From the NCBI RefSeq assembly GCF_030247185.1, contig NC_080570.1, forward strand, positions 76,313,132 through 76,377,131: a DNA stretch of 64,000 bases. The letters run 5' to 3'. Below are positions 59,501 to 64,000 of this stretch, in pieces. The notes under the pieces are model-generated. The model was not told where the DNA came from. It did no database searches and saw only the letters and a list, made by a program, of their open reading frames with translations. The position numbers and the translations under genes are program-made. Every line of letters begins with the position of its first letter. The stretch's first letter is position 1. This DNA is from Malaya genurostris. Lineage: Eukaryota > Arthropoda > Insecta > Diptera > Culicidae.

Positions 59501-59567
59501 AAAATATACTATTTTCCCCAAATCATGATTCGTTTTGCTTATATCTAGAATCGTAATTTTGCCCGTG
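56535..59567. mobile_element. Possible outer TA-flanked MITE with CACGG ends
   Basis: cacgg at 56535 and ccgtg at 59567 are flanked by TA on both sides (56533-56534, 59568-59569), and both flanks are rich in atcatg/aatcatg motifs. The inverted identity is short, so the boundary is tentative. The 2-kb element at 57319-59354 would be nested inside. Confidence 0.3.
57319..59354. mobile_element. 2.0-kb non-autonomous TIR element, PIF/Harbinger-like ends
   Basis: Inverted ends ggcccttattctgcgagtcg / cgactcgcagaataagggcc are flanked by TAT (57316-57318, 59355-59357). Subterminal regions on both sides are built of gagtcac / gtgac(a)agagtcac motifs for ~150 bp. 3-bp duplications with GG-starting ends fit PIF/Harbinger, but no transposase or Myb-like gene is present, so the class is inference. 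A left-end fragment of the ccacctag repeat (57812-57862) is embedded. Confidence 0.8.
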
Positions 59568-59569
59568 TA

Positions 59570-60245
59570 ATTTTTTCTGTTTCGACTAAAGAGATTTTAA
59601 TATTAAGATCATTCGCGCGGGGTTGATGATCAAACTCCAAAGGTAAAATTACGCTATACCCGCTCTAATAACACTTTTTTGTCCAAACAATGTGCGACTA
59701 GGACGACACCAAACTTTTATTTTTTTCAGTAATAGATAAAAAATGTCAAGATGGAACAATATGTTTGAAAAAAAAAAATCCATCCTGATTATTTTCGTCC
59801 AAAAACGACTTTCTGAATCTTTTTCAATTTGTCTAGGCTTTGGTATCATTTAGAGTGCTCTCAATGAAAAATAGTTCTAAGAACTTTAATACCTCTCGTT
59901 TTTTCTTTAGATTACTAAACTACTTTCGACAATCTTAAATTTGTTTGAAAGTTACTCTTAGGACATTTTATAAAATCAAATTAATGTCTATGAACAAACC
60001 CAATTAACTCTATGCTTGATTCTGTGTAGAGAGGGGTATTTTCTATGATATTTATATGCTGGCTTTATTTACATTCGAAAAGTGCACAACCTATCAAATT
60101 ATTCTAGATATGCACTGAAATGATGATTTTTACCTTTGATTTGCAAGAAAAATAATATTAATAGTTCTTTAGCTTACATTTAGAGCCATTAGAACGGCTG
60201 ATTTAGTATAATATTACCCATCGTTGTCCACTTCTTGTTTTCTCC
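59570..60245. other. AT-rich intergenic DNA
   Basis: No recognised gene or element ends. Confidence 0.5.
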
Positions 60246-60269
60246 CTCTCTCTCTCTCTGTGTGTGTGT
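60246..60269. repeat. CT/GT compound microsatellite
   Basis: A (tc)n tract passes directly into (tg)n, at the 5' edge of a repeat copy. Confidence 0.85.
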
Positions 60270-60289
60270 CATATAATCTCACTAGGTTT

Positions 60290-61290
60290 TCTCGGAGATG
60301 GCTGAACCGATTTTGACGAACTTAGATTCAAATGTCTTGTGGTTCCATACGGAATTCCTGAATTTCATCCGGATCCGACTTCCGGTTCCGGAGTTATAGA
60401 GTAAAGTGTGTTCAATATTGTACACCGTAACTTAAACCGGCGGAATAAAAACCGTAAAAAAATTTCTACACTGGACCCATAACTGTTATTCCCAATCTTA
60501 GGGTCAATTGAAAGGTTGTTTGGTCCTACCAAAAATTACTGCATATTTTCGGACGCAACAAACATTTAAATCGTAATTTAGAGTGCGTACTAGTAGAGTT
60601 CGTGTGTCATGTTAGTTGGTGGCCGTACGAACCGACTTTGATTATACCGGTTCTCGGGTTCCGGTGCCGGAAGTGCATATAATAGTGAACCCACTTCGTT
60701 TTCTTGGTTTGATGGTTTGACCGATTTCCACAAACTTAGATTCAAATGCAAGGTGTACCGGTCCCATACGGAATTACTGAATTTCATCCGGATCCGACTT
60801 TCGGTTCCGGAATTATAGGGTAAAGTGTGTTCAATATTGTACACCGTAACTTAAACCGGCGGAATAAAAACCGTAAAAAAATTTCTACACTGGACCCATA
60901 ACTGTTATTCCCAATCTTAGGGTCAATTGAAAGGTTGTTTGGTCCTACCAAAAATTACTGCATATTTTCGGACGCAACAAACATTTAAATCGTAATTTAG
61001 AGTGCGTACTAGTAGAGTTCGTGTGTCATGTTAGTTGGTGGCCGTACGAACCGACTTTGATTATACCGGTTCTCGGGTTCCGGTGCCGGAAGTGCATATA
61101 ATAGTGAACCCACTTCGTTTTCTTAAGGATGACCTAACCGATCAGAGAACTGTTTTATTATGTATGTTATACTAGTTAATGCACAAACAATCTCTTGGTT
61201 TCTTTCAAAAATCGAAGAAAAAAATTTTCAATGGAATACCACAATATTATACATGAGAAAGGCATCATTACACCACTAGGTGGTTTTTCA
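60290..61290 (+). repeat. Interspersed repeat copy with a recent 419-bp-period tandem duplication
   Basis: 60411-60705 and 60830-61124 read as identical over ~295 bp (ttcaatattgtacaccgtaa ... cacttcgttttctt). The preceding ~100 bp of each period is the usual repeat unit and has diverged slightly. The right end, ggcatcattacaccactagg at 61260-61279, is the TIR of the ccacctag family; the left TIR is missing. Confidence 0.85.
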
Positions 61291-63009
61291 ATATTTAAAC
61301 AATGTTTTCGTAATAAACGTGGTACAACAGACAACAGTCTTAAATCTTCTTCCATTCGTTTCGTGAAAGAATTTGGGAAAATACTCAAAACAGGGTAAAA
61401 GTTATTAACCACCTAGGTGAGTGTAGCAAAGGAAGACGTAGTGCTATGTCAAAACTTTGCTTAGGCTCAGTAGTGGTATAGGAAGATATTTTTACAGTTA
61501 GTCGAAAAGTGGTTTTGGTTTGGATTTTAGAATTTGTAAACCTTACCATATCTACTGTGCATTTATGTATCGGCTGATAAATCTCTTCAAACCACAGTCG
61601 TAATGCAGTACCGTCAGCCTTTTTCTCCTTTGCCATTCTGACTGTATATGCTGGTGCCTAAAAAAGTTCCAACGCAAAACCCGCATTGCACTGATTATAT
61701 TTATGAAACTGTTAAAAAAATCCATATCCGGATTTGTTCTCCAAATTTTAATCCGGTGAAATAGAGAAAATATTTACCCGATTTAACTGAATTGTACTCA
61801 CACAATTTTTACATGGAGAAAGTTCAACACCGGGATTATATTCTCTGAATGGTTTTAAATGATGATTTGAGAAGAGGAAATATGTAAATATTATTACTAA
61901 CAAATCGGCACTATCTATTAAATCCGGCAACGTGTTAAAAATAATAAGTCTTCTAACTTACCGTCGGCGGCTGCGTACTGGTCTAGAAATTATAACATCA
62001 AAATATTTCAAACATTTGAATTCGTGACACAATCTTTATACCAAAATTTTTAACAATTTTATGACTGCAATATTTCTCATCGCTTATTACCATACATCGT
62101 TTATTTCCAAATCAGTAGAATCAACGACTATCAATCCAAATTCCAATGAATTTGGATTGATGAAAAAAATGTTAAATGCAACAGTTATTCCTGACTTTGT
62201 CAGTACCCGGAATACGATTAGCACGATTGCTATTCCGCCTTCCCGGTTAGCCCGGGTGCCACTATATAAGCGGTGCGCTAGACTATCGGTCAATTAGCTC
62301 CACGCCTTGTCATGGTGAACGAACTCAACCTTCTTACGTAGCAGGTTGAATTTCTCACCTCAGCTATGTAGTTCATAAATCGCTTGTCGCTCCTTATAAA
62401 TAAGGAAGTTTTTCTGATCGAGTCGACATATGAATGTACAGACTTATAACTAGGAGAAAGAGCGAGAAGTGAATTTAAAATTAATTGTAGGAAAATGACA
62501 GCACGATTCGGCGTCTCTGAAAGGAGTGCTCGTAGTGTTACAATAAATTTATCGATATTCACCGGGTTGATTCGATTACTCCATTTTCTTGAGATTTGTG
62601 AATGCATTGCTCATATATTGAAGGATCATATTGTACGTTTATTGACTTAATGCTGTAGGCTAACAAAGCAGACATAAAAGATTGTATATGGCGGCCATTC
62701 ATGGAGGTAAACTGAACAACTGCAACTTTTATAGTATCTTGAAAAACGTTAACAGTAATTTCATACATTGATCTCTAATTTAACTTCAATCTCAAAGAAT
62801 GGTGTGTGTTTCTTTAAAACATTTTATTTGAGCGAAAAGTCCGTCTGTCGGTGCTGACAAAATGACGTAAATAATGATGCTTCAAAAGTATTCGCAAAGA
62901 ATAATAATTTTATTAAATACGAATGTGCAATGTCTATCCCTTTATATGTTGCAATGATATGTAAGAATCGTTATTACCATTTTCTATAGAACGGTATTAG
63001 AATTGCTGG
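61291..63009. other. Intergenic DNA, no recognised gene
   Basis: Minus-strand open frames at 61385-61636, 62290-62607 and 62559-62768 are unrecognised. One segment (61547-61641) is bounded by plausible splice signals. Confidence 0.4.
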
Positions 63010-63312
63010 AAAAACAGACTTTCGAACGGAGCCTCGGAGACCCATAGTGTTATATACCATTCGACTCAGTTCGACGAGATAGGAAAATGTCTGTGTGTAT
63101 GTATGTGTGTGTGCACTTTACGAAGATATTATAACGCGCTTAATTTTCTCAGAGATGGTAGAACCGATTTTGACAAACCTATGCTCGTTTGAAAGCTACT
63201 GTCGGGCCATTGATCAAGTTCAAAGATCAAATGGCTGTGATTGTCGGTTCCGGAGATATGATTGTTGAAGTGACGTAACCGACAGACGTATGTGTGTGTA
63301 CCGTGCTACCTG
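63010..63312 (+). repeat. Interspersed repeat 5' module and one unit
   Basis: taccattcgactcagttcga, a gtgtgtatgtatgtgtgtg tract, ttctcagagatggtagaacc and cggttccggagatatg, in the usual order. Confidence 0.75.
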
Positions 63313-63685
63313 ACGGATAAGGTTTGAAAATTTTCGACCTTGAAAAATTACCGTAGAGAAGAGTACATGAAATTTCCGAAATTGAAATTTTTTATTGATG
63401 TCAAACGTCTTAGAATTGTCGAAATTTAGTGTCATCTCGAAAAAAAATTTTATTGAAAAATTCGACTTTTTGGGACTTAGAAAAAATATGAAAATTTTTT
63501 TAAGTCTCAGAAAGTTGATTTTTTCAAAAAAAAAAATTTTGTTTGAGATGACACTAAATTTCGATGTTTCATGCAGTTTTAAGAGTTTCGGCATCAAAAA
63601 AAATTCGATTTTGGGAATTTCATGTACTCCCCCCTACAATGCTTTTTCAAGATCGAAAATTGTCAAACCTTTACCACCGGGGAGC
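63313..63685. repeat. ~370-bp imperfect palindrome
   Basis: Left landmarks ggtttgaaaattttcgacct, gagtacatgaaatttcc and gaaatttagtgtcatctcg are mirrored on the right as gagatgacactaaatttc, ggaatttcatgtactc and agatcgaaaattgtcaaacc. The arms are ~170 bp with poly-A/T-rich mismatched centres. It lies inside a repeat copy. Confidence 0.75.
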
Positions 63686-63794
63686 ATCCCTTACGTATGT
63701 CCGATTTAGGTCAAATTTTGCATGAATTTTGAGAAAAAGTCTTAAGTCTTAGAAAAAGTCCCAGAAAGTCGAGTTTTGGACTAAGAAGGGTTTT

Positions 63795-64000
63795 GTCTTT
63801 CTCATATAGAAAGGTTATGCAATCACTGTGAAAACTGACTTTTGAACCGAGGCCCGGAGGGCCGAGTGTCATATACCATTTGACTCAGCTCGTCGAGTAT
63901 GCAAAATGTCTGTGTGTGTATGTATGTGTGTATGTCACGTTTTTTTGCACTAACTTTTCTCAGAGATGACTGAACCGATTTTCACAAACTTAGATTCAAA
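63795..64000 (+). repeat. Start of another interspersed repeat copy, cut by the window edge
   Basis: From ctttctcatatagaaaggtt onward it is nearly identical to 31918-32130, including ttgaaccgaggcccggaggg. The copy runs off the end of the window. Confidence 0.85.

Noticed and set aside
62290..62768. Two minus-strand frames of 105 and 69 codons
   Set aside because: Unrecognised, in different frames, without joining splice sites that make sense; consistent with chance.

Overview
This is an AT-rich, transposon-dense eukaryotic window, most likely from an insect. The element mix is typical of mosquito genomes: several mariner-like transposons, Jockey/RTE/I-group LINE fragments, a Mag-like Ty3/gypsy element, and a repeat whose ends read ccacctagtggtg. 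Assignment to Culicidae is inferred from this repertoire. No host gene can be named, and no tRNA, rRNA or CRISPR was seen. The only long intact coding sequence belongs to a retrotransposon.

Layout. 0-5 kb is AT-rich intergenic DNA ending in a 5'-truncated LINE (4.2-4.9 kb, minus strand, 15-bp target-site duplication). A 1.4-kb MITE-like element with CACGGAACGACC ends lies at 5.97-7.42 kb and carries a nested 262-bp hAT-type MITE. Unique, GC-richer DNA follows, with an isolated exon-like open stretch at 10.36-10.62 kb. At 12-14 kb are an RTE-like reverse transcriptase relic and an 881-bp dead mariner with complete ends. 19.2-21.5 kb holds an RNase H relic, a Jockey-like LINE, and a second CACGG element inserted one codon before the LINE stop codon. 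21.8-25.1 kb is TE-poor and contains a dense cluster of TAAT/ATTA motifs. 25.9-26.7 kb is a long inverted repeat, and a probable solo LTR lies at 29.1 kb. 31.6-35.9 kb is dominated by a repeat built of ~150-bp units ('gagatggctgaaccgatttt ... ggatccgacttccgg'). A 266-bp near-perfect palindrome lies at 36.2 kb, and a TATA box followed by a short exon with a consensus donor at 37.7-37.8 kb.

From 38.9 to 56 kb mariner relics cluster: B at 38.9, C at 46.6, D at 47.7, the miniature E at 54.5 and the interrupted F at 55.1 kb. Among them is a 5.8-kb Ty3/gypsy element (48,749-54,507) with two LTRs that read as identical, a Ser-tRNA-type primer site, a polypurine tract and one uninterrupted 1,402-codon Gag-Pol frame; it looks very recently inserted. 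The last 8 kb contains a 2-kb TIR element with 3-bp duplications, a 419-bp-period tandem duplication, a ~370-bp palindrome, and the start of another repeat copy cut by the window edge.

Working together: the Gag-Pol frame plus LTR, PBS and PPT form a self-sufficient retrotransposon. Everything else recognisable is non-autonomous or decayed. Several nestings (MITE in LINE, MITE in MITE, MITE in mariner, mariner in repeat) give empty/filled-site evidence for element boundaries inside the window itself.
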